From a virus, in IMG/VR virus record IMGVR_UViG_3300046694_000378, positions 1 to 26,824 of that record: a stretch of 26,824 bases of DNA; one strand, 5' to 3'. Below the pieces are notes generated by a model. It had not been told where the DNA came from. It ran no database searches and was given only the letters and a program-made list of their open reading frames with translations. Positions 1 through 7,565 of this stretch are shown here, piece after piece. Position 1 is the first letter of the stretch. Every line of letters starts with the position of its first letter. Made by a program: the position numbers and the translations under genes.

Positions 1-1
1 G

Positions 2-181
2 GACGTGATGGGGCGCAAGCGGGATGCCCTGGAGCAGTGGCACGCGCATCTAGACCAGAAGGGTTTTGCCCTGATTCACGGATTGACCGGCTTTAGATTC
101 GGAGATTCCGGTAATGCGCTGGAAGCCACACAGGACAAGGGCTGCAAGGCTAATCAAGAATCAACCATAGGCGAGGTTTAA
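2..181 (+). CDS. 3' fragment of a phage gene, possibly a tyrosine integrase
   Basis: The frame is open from the window edge to a TAA at 179-181, giving the last 59 residues of a protein that starts outside the window. Near its beginning it reads KRDALEQWHAHL. A KR-x-AL-x-x-W-x-x-HL helix of this kind is common at the very C-terminus of phage tyrosine integrases, but the catalytic residues would lie upstream and cannot be seen. The remaining tail is polar and has no recognisable domain. The next gene starts 2 bp later, so the two are co-transcribed, and the GAGGT inside its last codons serves as the next ribosome binding site. It could equally be another early-region protein. Coding status is fairly secure; the family is a guess. 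Confidence 0.5.
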   Translation, partial: DVMGRKRDALEQWHAHLDQKGFALIHGLTGFRFGDSGNALEATQDKGCKANQESTIGEV

Positions 182-183
182 AA

Positions 184-498
184 ATGATGAAAAAGCAGCA
201 TGGCCCCGCCTTTGTGCGTTGCCTTATACCGATGACTGAGTGCCCATCCTGCTGTGGTGCCGGCCTCATTCAGGGCGTGTTTCATCAGCTTGAATGCATC
301 GGCTGTCACTCGTCTGGGTTCGTCCATGCCGAAACGCTCGAAGCGCTGCCAATGCAAGACCTGGTGATTCAGCTTGGACTGGAAATCCGCCGAGCGCGGA
401 ACCGACTGAGCAGCTCGCCGGCCATTGGTGGAGCTCAGGACCAATACGAACGGAATAACCGCCGCGGCGCCGGCGGATCGAATTACACAGGGGATTGA
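184..498 (+). CDS. Small zinc-knuckle phage protein (DnaJ-like CxxCxGxG)
   Basis: This 104-residue protein has two cysteine pairs. C20-x-x-C23 is followed by CGAG, which resembles the CxxCxGxG repeat of DnaJ zinc fingers, and the second pair is C38-x-x-C41. One zinc ion is probably bound between the two knuckles. The C-terminal half is charged and low in complexity and is likely disordered. GAGGT at 173-177 is the ribosome binding site. Two adjacent ATGs (184 and 187) are possible starts. It sits between a possible integrase end and the Q-like gene, a usual place for small early-region phage proteins with nucleic-acid roles. The precise function is unknown. Confidence 0.65.
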   Translation: MMKKQHGPAFVRCLIPMTECPSCCGAGLIQGVFHQLECIGCHSSGFVHAETLEALPMQDLVIQLGLEIRRARNRLSSSPAIGGAQDQYERNNRRGAGGSNYTGD

Positions 499-501
499 GC
501 G

Positions 502-1065
502 ATGGGCATCTATAAAGACGTGATGGGCACCCTGGTACGCGTACTGGCCGCCGACAACATCGACAACAGCACCAAGCAGTCGTGGCAGAAGTTGATCGAC
601 GCCGACCTACGTTCGGGTGGTACCGGCAGTTCGCTCTCAGTGCGTGACAAGTTCGATTACGACTGCTGCCTCTATGCGCTTTTGCATCGTCAGCTTGAGC
701 CAGCCCAGTGGGATGTTCTGGTCGCCAAGTATTCCACGCACAAAGCCAACAAGGTTGCCGCCATCGGCCGCCTGGTGGCCCGTATAGTTTCTCCGGCGCC
801 GCAACTGTTCACCTATAAGGCGCTCACTGCGTGGGCCATTCCAAAGCTGAAGGGCGTCCAAAATGGCAAGCGCTCCACCGACATGATCGTCCTGCCCGCC
901 GAGTTCTACGACATGAACAATTGGGATATGGAAGGTAAGCCAGAGTCGACGCGTCGGCGCTGGAAGACGGGGATCGCCAAGCGGCTTGAATCGCTGGAAG
1001 AGGCCGCAGTCATCCATGCGACCGAGATATTTGACCGGGAAGAAATCTTCATTGATGCCGCTTGA
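502..1065 (+). CDS. Probable antitermination protein Q-like
   Basis: The protein has 187 residues, no membrane segment and no signal peptide. Its C-terminal third is basic, with STRRRWKTGIAKRLESLEEA looking like a helix-turn-helix, which suits DNA binding. An AGGGG ribosome binding site at 488-492 precedes the ATG at 502. I call it Q-like mainly from position: it is the last early gene, followed at once by a promoter-like sequence, a terminator and the holin/packaging/morphogenesis genes. In lambdoid phages Q binds near the late promoter and lets polymerase ignore terminators. The many terminator hairpins among the downstream genes make such a factor necessary. No diagnostic motif proves the assignment; another late transcription regulator is possible. 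Confidence 0.5.
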   Translation: MGIYKDVMGTLVRVLAADNIDNSTKQSWQKLIDADLRSGGTGSSLSVRDKFDYDCCLYALLHRQLEPAQWDVLVAKYSTHKANKVAAIGRLVARIVSPAPQLFTYKALTAWAIPKLKGVQNGKRSTDMIVLPAEFYDMNNWDMEGKPESTRRRWKTGIAKRLESLEEAAVIHATEIFDREEIFIDAA

Positions 1066-1090
1066 CGTTGTGGCGGAATGATCGTAATTT
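1062..1090 (+). promoter_or_regulatory. Candidate late promoter (pR'-like)
   Basis: TTGACG (1062-1067) matches five of six bases of the -35 consensus and overlaps the stop codon of the Q-like gene. Exactly 17 bp later comes TAATTT (1085-1090), a poor -10 match. Transcripts would start near 1097 and meet the terminator at 1136-1161 after about 60 nt. That layout resembles lambda pR' with its leader terminator tR'. The weak -10 keeps confidence low. Confidence 0.3.
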
Positions 1091-1135
1091 AGCCACATCA
1101 TGTCGATCTTGCGCATTATGAGATTTGACAAAAGA

Positions 1136-1161
1136 AGCCCGGCCATTGAGTCGGGCTTTTT
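1136..1161. terminator. Bidirectional intrinsic terminator
   Basis: AGCCCG (1136-1141) pairs with CGGGCT (1152-1157), followed by TTTTT to 1161. On the minus strand the stem is also followed by a T-rich stretch, so it can end both rightward transcription and the convergent gene at 1177-1728. Confidence 0.75.
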
Positions 1162-1176
1162 GTTGGGTGTTGTAGT

Positions 1177-1728
1177 TCAGCTTCCAGAGATATTGATTTC
1201 TCCGATTATGACTTTGTCAAAGAATTCATTGACCCAACCGGCCAAATGACCGTGATCCACTGCGTCACGAGCTCGCAGATAAACCGTAATTAGATATTGA
1301 GGCGGGGCGTTTCGGAGCGAGAATTCCCGATACTCCCAGACGACGCTGCTTTTTATAGCGCTGGCCATTTCGGGTTGATCCCCCAGACGCTCTGCAAGCC
1401 GGGTCTCCCATTTTTCTTCAATAGCGGCGATTGCTTCTTCGCGTCTCGCGAGCTCAGGGTCCCTCAAGGTGAATTCAAGATAGGAAAAGTAGAATTCATC
1501 TTCCTGCCCCGACGCGCACCCAAGTGTCATGAAAGGGCTACTTGCCGCATTGAGCTGTTTTATCAGCGGTTTCAACCCATTCTCATCGGTTGCTTCGTGT
1601 ATCGCATCGATTTGCTGAGGGTTAGCGATTAGGTCGATGCCACCATTATTTCTCTCCCCATCTGCACGTGGCTCTTCTGCAATGAATGGCCAGCGAGCGA
1701 AATTGTCTGTTTCGGTGCACTTTTTCAT
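1177..1728 (-). CDS. Inverted moron, hypothetical protein
   Basis: A 183-residue soluble protein of unknown function, encoded against the direction of every neighbour. AAAGGA lies 9 bp before the ATG as a good ribosome binding site. The middle is rich in charged helix, around AIAAIEEKWETRLAERLGDQ, and I see no membrane span, signal peptide, zinc site or enzyme motif. It lies between the Q-like gene and the holin, flanked on both sides by terminators of very similar sequence (1136-1161 and 1781-1802). This is the usual arrangement of a moron, a gene added to a prophage and expressed from its own promoter in the lysogen. No convincing promoter is visible. A lysogen-benefit role such as superinfection exclusion is only inference. 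Confidence 0.7.
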   Translation of the reverse strand: MKKCTETDNFARWPFIAEEPRADGERNNGGIDLIANPQQIDAIHEATDENGLKPLIKQLNAASSPFMTLGCASGQEDEFYFSYLEFTLRDPELARREEAIAAIEEKWETRLAERLGDQPEMASAIKSSVVWEYREFSLRNAPPQYLITVYLRARDAVDHGHLAGWVNEFFDKVIIGEINISGS

Positions 1729-1780
1729 CTGTTAATTGCTTCCTTTCGTGACGGATGTTGAACGATAACACGGGGCCAGG

Positions 1781-1802
1781 GCCCGCCATGAGCGGGCTTT
1801 TT
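1781..1802 (+). terminator. Intrinsic terminator before the holin gene
   Basis: GCCCGC (1781-1786) and GCGGGC (1792-1797) form a 6-bp stem with loop CATGA, followed by five T. It stands between the inverted moron and the holin ribosome binding site, so late transcription must pass it to reach the lysis genes. It is nearly identical to the hairpin at 19033-19058. Confidence 0.7.
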
Positions 1803-1810
1803 ATTCATCG

Positions 1811-1827
1811 CTCCCCGAGGGGGAGGA
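1811..1827 (+). promoter_or_regulatory. Hairpin overlapping the holin Shine-Dalgarno
   Basis: CTCCCC (1811-1816) can pair with GGGGAG (1820-1825). The right arm contains most of the GGAGGA ribosome binding site (1822-1827) of the holin, so the fold would mask it and limit holin translation. A structure with a similar role (sdi) exists before lambda S. The function here is inferred. Confidence 0.35.
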
Positions 1828-1834
1828 ATCTGAG

Positions 1835-2164
1835 ATGCCAAACATGCCCGACAAACCAGATACCTGGCTCATCGTCATGGCCTGGCTCAGCCAACACTCC
1901 CCAATGTTCTATGCCGCGACGCTGTCCTGTTGGATCGCCTTCTTGCGCGTCATCTACGGCGGTGGTGGAAGGCGACAGGCCCTGCTCGAATCGTGCCTGT
2001 GTGGCGCAATCACAGCCGGAGCATTCCCGCTGCTCGAATACTTCAACCTCCCATCAAGCCTGGCGGCTGCCCTCGGCGCCGTCATCGGCACGCTGGGGGT
2101 GAAGAAGGTGGCCGACCTGGCCGACCGATTCACGGACTTCAAATTACCCAAGCGGCAGGAGTGA
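1835..2164 (+). CDS. Holin, lambda family
   Basis: A 109-residue membrane protein with three predicted hydrophobic segments, at roughly residues 23-42, 48-70 and 74-93. The N-terminus (MPNMPDKPDTW) and the charged C-terminal tail (DFKLPKRQE) are as in lambda-family holins. Holins accumulate in the inner membrane and open lesions at a set time so that the endolysin reaches the cell wall. GGAGGA at 1822-1827 sits 7 bp before the ATG. A second in-frame ATG at codon 4 recalls the dual start of lambda S, although the extra three residues here carry no lysine. The endolysin is not adjacent but about 21 kb downstream, so the lysis genes are split. Confidence 0.8.
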   Translation: MPNMPDKPDTWLIVMAWLSQHSPMFYAATLSCWIAFLRVIYGGGGRRQALLESCLCGAITAGAFPLLEYFNLPSSLAAALGAVIGTLGVKKVADLADRFTDFKLPKRQE

Positions 2165-2167
2165 CCC

Positions 2168-2362
2168 ATGCAACTGATAGACAACTGGAAGCAAGCGCTG
2201 AGCATGACCAGCGTTCAGGCTGGTGGTGCAGTCGCTGCCCTTGGCGTGGCTGAGCAACTGATGCCATCGCTTCAGGCTGTGTTGCCCCCGATTGCCTATG
2301 GCGTGCTCGGCCTCCTGGTGATGATTGCCCGGGTCGTGCTGCAGCCGAAGCTGGCCAAGTAG
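2168..2362 (+). CDS. Small two-span membrane protein, holin-associated
   Basis: A 64-residue protein starting 3 bp after the holin stop and clearly co-translated with it. It has an amphipathic N-terminus (MQLIDNWKQALSM), two hydrophobic stretches (about residues 16-33 and 38-57) and a short basic end (QPKLAK). Small proteins of this type (DUF7940-like, from memory) often follow lambda-family holins in Pseudomonas prophages. They may act as a second holin, an antiholin or a pinholin-like helper. The sequence alone does not tell which. Confidence 0.7.
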   Translation: MQLIDNWKQALSMTSVQAGGAVAALGVAEQLMPSLQAVLPPIAYGVLGLLVMIARVVLQPKLAK

Positions 2363-2431
2363 TGCGGGTGATGACATGCACTGGATGCGCGGCCCGACGT
2401 GAATGGATCAAGAAGTGGAGTGCAGTTGCAT

Positions 2432-2611
2432 ATGAGCGGGCAAGCGATCTCCTATCTCGCCGAGATACTGAGCGAACAGAAGAAGCAGACAGCGATCCTC
2501 GAGCGGATGGCAAAGCAACAGAGCCTGCTGATCCAGGCGATGGCCGAGGATGCACCTGAAGAGCCCGATGCGCAGCCTCTCACCTACATGGATGGCAAAC
2601 CATGCCGATGA
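2432..2611 (+). CDS. Small coiled-coil phage protein
   Basis: I choose the ATG at 2432, giving 59 residues that begin MSGQAISYLAEILSEQKKQ; GTGGAG at 2415-2420 is a suitable ribosome binding site. A longer reading from GTG 2399 has poorer support. The first two thirds are heptad-like helix rich in Q, L and E and likely to form a coiled coil. The end is acidic (AEDAPEEPDAQP) and finishes YMDGKPCR. The stop overlaps the start of the HNH gene. Proteins with this ending recur between lysis and packaging genes of Pseudomonas phages. Function is unknown. Confidence 0.65.
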   Translation: MSGQAISYLAEILSEQKKQTAILERMAKQQSLLIQAMAEDAPEEPDAQPLTYMDGKPCR

Positions 2612-2976
2612 GGCCGCAGAAACCATGCAACGCCCAAGGCTGCAACGTGCTGACCCGCAACCCCCGCTACTGTGACGATCATGCTCACCTACTGAAGAGC
2701 ACGGCCCGGGCCAAGCCTCGGGAGAGCAGCACCAAGCGACACTACAACTACAAGTGGCAGCAGGCACGGGCTGGCTTCCTCGCGAAGCATCCGCTCTGTC
2801 TTCATTGCTCGGCGCGTGGGTTGGTGGTTGTGGCCACCGATGTCGACCACATAATCCCTCACAAGAGCGACATGGTCCTGTTCTGGGACAAGACCAACTG
2901 GCAGAGCCTATGCGGACCGTGCCACTCGGCTAAGACGGCCGCCGAAGACGGCGGATTCGGCAATACGAGGCGCTGA
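2602..2976 (+). CDS. HNH endonuclease (packaging-associated)
   Basis: A 124-residue HNH nuclease. The motif reads D82-H83 (VDHIIPH), N99 (TNWQSLC) and H108, with a zinc site formed by C66-x-x-C69 and C104-x-x-C107. An N-terminal cysteine/histidine cluster (C9, C14, C24, H27) may bind a second metal. In HK97 and relatives the HNH protein gp74, encoded next to cos and TerS, works with the terminase to cut concatemeric DNA at cos. The same order here (HNH, gap, TerS, TerL) supports that role. The start at 2602 overlaps the preceding gene by 10 bp; ATG 2608 is an alternative. Confidence 0.88.
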   Translation: MPMRPQKPCNAQGCNVLTRNPRYCDDHAHLLKSTARAKPRESSTKRHYNYKWQQARAGFLAKHPLCLHCSARGLVVVATDVDHIIPHKSDMVLFWDKTNWQSLCGPCHSAKTAAEDGGFGNTRR

Positions 2977-3135
2977 AAGCAGAAAAACCCCGAAAAAACA
3001 GTGAAATTCGACCAAATGAGAGCGATTCCCGCTCACGAGGAGGGGGAGGGTCGAAAGTCTGGGGCTTTTGGCTTCTAGACCGCGCCCTCAATCGTTTTCT
3101 TACGCCCGCGAAATTAAAAATTCAGGAGTTGCGCG
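2977..3135. other. Probable cos region (packaging start and cleavage site)
   Basis: A 159-bp non-coding gap between the HNH gene and TerS. It holds a purine-rich GAGGAGGGGGAGGG run (3037-3050), then TCGAAAGTCTGGGG (3051-3064) and GACCGCGCCC around 3078-3087. As I recall, a G-rich block, a TCGAAA-type block and a GC-rich GACCG block occur just upstream of P27-type TerS genes in cos phages that carry HNH proteins. GAGCG/CGCTC at 3020-3034 could form a small hairpin. The exact nick positions cannot be read from sequence. Confidence 0.45.
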
Positions 3136-3621
3136 ATGGGAGGCACCGCCACGGTCGCCGGCCGTGGTCGCAAACCCAAGCCGACGGCCAAGAAAGAGTT
3201 GGCCGGGAACCCGGGCAAACGCGCCCTTAACAAGGCCGAGCCCCAGTTTTCCAAGATCACCGAGATCGACCCGCCCGAGTGGCTGAGCGAGCGTGCGGCC
3301 ACCATGTGGAACATGGTCGTGCCGGAACTACTGCGCGAGAACGTGGTTGCGATCACCGACCTGCATAACGTCGAAGCCTTCTGCGTCGCCTATGACAACT
3401 GGCGCATGGCTCAAGAGTCAGTGCGGGATAACGGCATCGTGGTCGCCGGGGCCACCGGTGGGCCGATGAAGAATCCGGCACTGACCGCTGCCAACGAAAC
3501 CATGCGCCAGATGGTCACCTTCGGCTCGATGCTCGGCCTTGATCCGGCCAGCCGTACCAGGCTGATAGGCGGAAACAAGGAGAAAGCCACTAACGAATTC
3601 GCCCAACTTCTGAGCACATAA
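3136..3621 (+). CDS. terS: Terminase small subunit, P27 family
   Basis: A 161-residue protein with the features of P27-type small terminases. It has a basic N-terminus with GRGRKPKPT and ELAGNPGKRALN, then the PPEWLSE-x-A segment, and ends in a helical oligomerisation region with LGLDPASRTRL. It recognises the cos/pac site on phage DNA and loads the large subunit. CAGGAG at 3122-3127 precedes the ATG. The gene follows the candidate cos region and its stop abuts the TerL start. Confidence 0.88.
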   Translation: MGGTATVAGRGRKPKPTAKKELAGNPGKRALNKAEPQFSKITEIDPPEWLSERAATMWNMVVPELLRENVVAITDLHNVEAFCVAYDNWRMAQESVRDNGIVVAGATGGPMKNPALTAANETMRQMVTFGSMLGLDPASRTRLIGGNKEKATNEFAQLLST

Positions 3622-5349
3622 ATGACCAAAGCCCTACACCCCAGCGTCGACAAGGCGATGGCGTGGGGAAGGTCCGTGCTCCGAGGGAAGGTTCCAGCCT
3701 GCCGCTACATTCATCAGTCCATCCAGCGGCACTTCGACGACCTTGCCGCTAGCCGCAAGCGTGGTTACCGCTTCAAGTTCGACCCCGCCAAGGCCGAGAA
3801 GAAGCTGAAGCTGATCCAGCTGCTGCCCCATACGAAGGGCGAATGGGCGTTCAAGCGTCAACTGATCAGCCTGGAGCCATGGCAGCTGTTCGGCATGGCC
3901 GTCACGTTTGGCTGGGTCAAGAAGAAGGGCGGGCATCGCCGGTTCCGCGAGAGTTATTGGGAAGTGCCGCGGAAGAACGGAAAGTCGGTGATCGCGGCCG
4001 GCGTCGGCATCAGCATGTTCGTTGCCGACGGCGAGTTCGGCGCCGAGGTGTACTCGGGCGCTACCACTGAGAAGCAGGCGTGGGAGGTTTTCCGCCCGGC
4101 CAAGCTGATGGTGGCCAAGTCGCCGATGCTGGTCCAAGCGGCGGGCATCGAGGTCAACGCCTCGAACATGAACATCCCATCCGACTTCAGCCGCTTCGAG
4201 CCGCTAATTGGCGACCCGGGCGACGGTGCATCACCCAGCTGCGCGATCGTGGACGAATTCCATGAGCATCGCACCTCAGCCCAGTACGACACCATGCTCA
4301 CCGGCATGGGAGCCCGGCGGCAGCCGCTGATGTTCATCATCACCACCGCCGGCGCAGATATTGAGGGTCCGTGCTACGACAAGCGCCGTCAGGTCATTGA
4401 GATGCTGGAAGGCACGGTGCCCGACGACGAGCTGTTCGGCTTTATCTGGACGCTTGACGAGGGCGACGACTGGACCGATCCGAAGATGCTGGCCAAGGCC
4501 AACCCCAACCATGGGGTGTCGGTTTTTCAAGAGTACCTGGAGAGCCAGCAGGCCCGGGCGATCCGCTCGGCGCGCTTCACTAACACGTTCAAGACCAAGC
4601 ACTTGAACCTGTGGGTGAGCGCCAAGTCCGGCTTCTTCAACATGGAAGACTGGAAATCGTGCGAGGACACCACGCTGACCCTGGAACAGTTCGAGGGGCA
4701 GGAATGGATCGCCGGATTCGACTTGGCGCGCAAGCTGGACATGAACTCAAGAGCGCGGCTGTTCTGGCGCATGATCGATGGGAAAACCCACTACTACAGT
4801 GTCGCGCCGAAGTTCTGGGTGCCCTATGACACCGCGTATGACAGCGACAACAAGCGCATGTCAGAACGGTTCCAGGCCTGGATCAACTCCAAACATCTGG
4901 AGGTAACTGACGGTGCCGAGATCGATTACCGGGAGATCTTCGAAGACACCAAGGAAGCAAACCACCAGGCACCAGTTCGCGAGTGCCCGATTGACCCGCA
5001 CGGTGCCACAGGGTTGAGTCATGACCTTGACGACGAGGGTTTCAATCCGATCACGATCACGCAGAACTACACCAACATGTCAGATCCGATGAAGGAGCTC
5101 GAGGCGGCCATAACCGCCGGCCGGTTCCATCATGACGGTAATCCGATCATGACCTGGTGCATCGCCAATGTGATCGGCAAAAACATGCCAGGCAACGACG
5201 ATGTCGTTCGTCCGATCAAGCAAGGCGACGACAACAAGATCGACGGCGCCGTGGCGCTGATCATGACAATCGGCCGGGCGCTAGTTCTGGTCAACGACAA
5301 CAGCGGCAACATCACCGACTTTTTTTCGAAACCAATCATTGTTGGATAA
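3622..5349 (+). CDS. terL: Terminase large subunit (packaging ATPase/nuclease)
   Basis: A 575-residue packaging motor. The ATPase domain has a Walker A-like P116-RKNGKS122 and a Walker B with catalytic glutamate in CAIVDE (207-212). The C-terminal nuclease has an acidic motif in GFDLA (D367) and a late aspartate in KIDGAVAL (D541), as expected for the RNase H-like metal site. It cuts concatemers at cos and pumps DNA into the prohead through the portal. The ATG follows the TerS stop directly, so translation is coupled. The length is typical of HK97-type (Terminase_1) proteins, and nothing is missing. Confidence 0.93.
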   Translation: MTKALHPSVDKAMAWGRSVLRGKVPACRYIHQSIQRHFDDLAASRKRGYRFKFDPAKAEKKLKLIQLLPHTKGEWAFKRQLISLEPWQLFGMAVTFGWVKKKGGHRRFRESYWEVPRKNGKSVIAAGVGISMFVADGEFGAEVYSGATTEKQAWEVFRPAKLMVAKSPMLVQAAGIEVNASNMNIPSDFSRFEPLIGDPGDGASPSCAIVDEFHEHRTSAQYDTMLTGMGARRQPLMFIITTAGADIEGPCYDKRRQVIEMLEGTVPDDELFGFIWTLDEGDDWTDPKMLAKANPNHGVSVFQEYLESQQARAIRSARFTNTFKTKHLNLWVSAKSGFFNMEDWKSCEDTTLTLEQFEGQEWIAGFDLARKLDMNSRARLFWRMIDGKTHYYSVAPKFWVPYDTAYDSDNKRMSERFQAWINSKHLEVTDGAEIDYREIFEDTKEANHQAPVRECPIDPHGATGLSHDLDDEGFNPITITQNYTNMSDPMKELEAAITAGRFHHDGNPIMTWCIANVIGKNMPGNDDVVRPIKQGDDNKIDGAVALIMTIGRALVLVNDNSGNITDFFSKPIIVG

Positions 5350-5356
5350 CTCACCC

Positions 5357-5521
5357 ATGGATACAGGCCTGGTCCTCTTCATTGCAGCGGCCGTGGCCGC
5401 GCTGTGCCTGCTCGTTGCCGGCGTCTTCGTCTTGGCCGGCACTGGATGGTCTCTCATCGCCGGCGGCGCGTCCTTCCTGGGTGTCGCAGGTTTCATCCGA
5501 AAGGGGCTGACCGGTGACTAA
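5357..5521 (+). CDS. Small two-span membrane protein between terL and portal
   Basis: A 54-residue protein starting at ATG 5357; an upstream TTG start is less likely. It has two hydrophobic helices (about residues 5-28 and 31-47) and a short basic end (IRKGLTGD). There is no lipobox. It lies in the 7-bp gap after TerL and its stop overlaps the GTG start of the portal gene, so it belongs to the packaging transcript. Function is unknown. A membrane protein here is not structural and could be a superinfection-exclusion or lysis accessory factor. Confidence 0.6.
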   Translation: MDTGLVLFIAAAVAALCLLVAGVFVLAGTGWSLIAGGASFLGVAGFIRKGLTGD

Positions 5522-6851
5522 ACCACTCAAGTCTATCCTGCGGCAGGCAATGTTCAAATCGGCAGAGCCGAGCCTCGTCAAATCCTCATTGGCTGGCTGG
5601 GTGGGCCGTCGAATCGGCCTCGGCGACAAGGCGTTCTGGAACAGCTTCTACGGCACTGATTCAGCGTCAGGTAAAACCGTAAGCCAGCAGACGGCGCTGC
5701 AGCTTTCCACGGTCTGGGCCTGTGTTCGGTTGATTGCCGAAACTCTGGCCACTTTGCCAATCGCGCTGTACGAAGACAAAAGCGGTGTGCCGGTGGTGGC
5801 GTCATCTCACCCTGTACACCGGGTTATCAGCCAGCAGCCAAATGCCGACCAAACCCCGGTGGAGTTTTGGGAGTGCGTTGTGGCGAGCCTTCTGCTCAGC
5901 GGCAACAGCTTCAACGAGCCACACAGGGTGGGCGCGGAGATTTCATCGCTCGAGTTCATTCTCCCCCAAGCAGTTTCAACGCCAAGGCGTCTCAGCACCG
6001 GAGAGATTGAATACCGGTTCATCGACACTTTGGGAAAATCCCACACGTTGCTTGATGAACAGATGATGCATACCCGGGGGTTCGGTACGGACCCCATGTG
6101 CGGCCTCAGTCCACTGGCTATGGGTCGCAACGTGTTCGGCGCCGCGATGGCGGCTGATGAGTCGGCCAGCAAAATGTTCGCCAACGGCATGAAGCTCGGC
6201 GGGGTCCTGTCGACCGACCAAATACTGAACAAGGCCCAGCGGGAAGATATCCGCGAGGACATGGCTGCGAAATTTGCGGGAGCAGTGAATACCGGCAAGA
6301 CCATGGTGCTCGAGGCAGGCATGAAGTATCAGCAGGTGTCGATGACGCCCGAGGATGCGCAGATGCTGCAGACCCGGGCTTTCAATGTCGAGGAGATTTG
6401 CCGCTGGTTCCGGACGCCACCATGGATGGTCGGCCATACCTCGAACAGCACCAGCTGGGGCACCGGCATGGAGCAGCAGATGCTCGGCTTCCTGAGTTTC
6501 ACCCTGCTGCCCTGGATGAAGCGGATCGAGCAGAGCATTAATCGCCGCCTGCTTCGCCCTGATGAACGCCGCCGCTTCTACGCGAAGTTCAACGTGGAAG
6601 GTCTGCTCCGTGCTGATAGTGCGGCCCGCGCGGCGTTCTACAGCTCTATGACGCAAAACGGCATCTACACCCGCGACGACTGCCGGATCAAGGAGAACCT
6701 TGCGCCCATGGGTGGGAATGCCGCGAAGCTCACCGTCCAGTCGAACATGCTGCCTATCGACAAGCTTGGCGGAGACGCGGGTGATGCGCAGCAGGCCCGA
6801 TCAGCCCTAATTGACTGGCTTAACGACAAGCCAAAAGGTAATCCGGAATGA
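5514..6851 (+). CDS. Portal protein, HK97 family
   Basis: A 445-residue portal subunit. Features typical of the HK97 family are the early TALQLSTVWACVRLIAETLA helix, SHPVHRVI, a G-P/S-L motif (DPMCGLSPLAM), and the long central helix region with NVEEICRWFRTPPWMVG. Twelve copies form the dodecameric ring at one capsid vertex through which DNA enters and to which the tail attaches. It starts at GTG 5514, overlapping the previous stop, with AAAGGGG as ribosome binding site. It overlaps the protease gene by four bases (ATGA). Confidence 0.93.
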   Translation: MTKPLKSILRQAMFKSAEPSLVKSSLAGWVGRRIGLGDKAFWNSFYGTDSASGKTVSQQTALQLSTVWACVRLIAETLATLPIALYEDKSGVPVVASSHPVHRVISQQPNADQTPVEFWECVVASLLLSGNSFNEPHRVGAEISSLEFILPQAVSTPRRLSTGEIEYRFIDTLGKSHTLLDEQMMHTRGFGTDPMCGLSPLAMGRNVFGAAMAADESASKMFANGMKLGGVLSTDQILNKAQREDIREDMAAKFAGAVNTGKTMVLEAGMKYQQVSMTPEDAQMLQTRAFNVEEICRWFRTPPWMVGHTSNSTSWGTGMEQQMLGFLSFTLLPWMKRIEQSINRRLLRPDERRRFYAKFNVEGLLRADSAARAAFYSSMTQNGIYTRDDCRIKENLAPMGGNAAKLTVQSNMLPIDKLGGDAGDAQQARSALIDWLNDKPKGNPE

Positions 6852-7555
6852 AACGAAAAGACCAGGCGGTGGCGGTCAAATACCGCTCATTCGACTATGA
6901 CGTTAAGGCTGTCGGTGATGACGGCCTTTTTTCTGGCTACGGATCGGTGTTTGGCGTCGTCGATAGCTACAACGAAGTGGTGGCCCCAGGGGCTTTCCTT
7001 GAGTCGATTGCTGAGGCCAAGGCGAAGGATCGGACTTTCCCCGTGTTGTGGCAGCACAGCACAGGCGAACCGATTGGCAGTTGGGATATCGCCAGCCTCA
7101 AGGAGGACGAATACGGCCTGTTCGGCGCGGGAGAGCTTTGGTTGGCTGAGGCTCCCTATGCTCGAGTCGCCTATCGCGGCATGAAGTCCAGGTCAATCAC
7201 CGGGCTGTCGATCGGGTACTACGTGCGCGAGTCGAGCTTTGACGAGAAGACCCGAATCCGCACGCTGACCAAGCTGGACCTGGTGGAAATTTCCATTGTG
7301 ACGGTGCCGGCCAACGACGAAGCGCGCACCGACACAATCAAATCGAAGTTGGCCCATGGCGGCCTGCCATCACTTCCCGAATTTGAGTTGCTCCTGCGCG
7401 AGGCAGGCTTCTCGAAAACTCAATCTGCGGTGATTGCCAACCGTGGATTGCAGCACATGCTCCGGAGCGAGTCCGCGGGCGACCAGGCTGAAACCCAAGT
7501 TGCCAAGGCACTGCATGCGCAGTTGAGCCAAGGCCTGTCTCTCCCACAGTTTTAA
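6848..7555 (+). CDS. Prohead maturation protease, HK97 family (S78)
   Basis: A 235-residue serine protease that removes the N-terminal delta domain of the capsid protein after prohead assembly. The likely catalytic residues are H70 (VLWQHSTGEPIG) and S121 (SITGLSIGYYV), with an acidic partner in the following strand (DLVEISIVTVPAN). The early G-Y-G-S-V-F segment (residues 30-35) is typical of the family. Residues after about 165 are probably a self-cleaved tail. The start overlaps the portal stop (ATGA) and the capsid gene follows after 10 bp, the standard portal-protease-capsid order. Confidence 0.93.
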   Translation: MKRKDQAVAVKYRSFDYDVKAVGDDGLFSGYGSVFGVVDSYNEVVAPGAFLESIAEAKAKDRTFPVLWQHSTGEPIGSWDIASLKEDEYGLFGAGELWLAEAPYARVAYRGMKSRSITGLSIGYYVRESSFDEKTRIRTLTKLDLVEISIVTVPANDEARTDTIKSKLAHGGLPSLPEFELLLREAGFSKTQSAVIANRGLQHMLRSESAGDQAETQVAKALHAQLSQGLSLPQF

Positions 7556-7565
7556 GGAATCACTC

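Noticed and set aside
637-1146. Long minus-strand open frame opposite the Q-like gene
   Set aside because: Antisense to a well-supported gene, spans the terminator and has no start signals; its composition is that of a shadow frame.
1125-1153. TTGACA at 1125-1130 as a promoter -35
   Set aside because: The sequence 17 bp downstream lies in the terminator stem and has no -10 resemblance.
1755-2102. 115-residue plus-strand open frame over the holin
   Set aside because: Runs in another frame over the real holin gene, begins inside the terminator region, lacks a ribosome binding site and has a proline/serine/arginine-rich product typical of out-of-frame GC-rich DNA.
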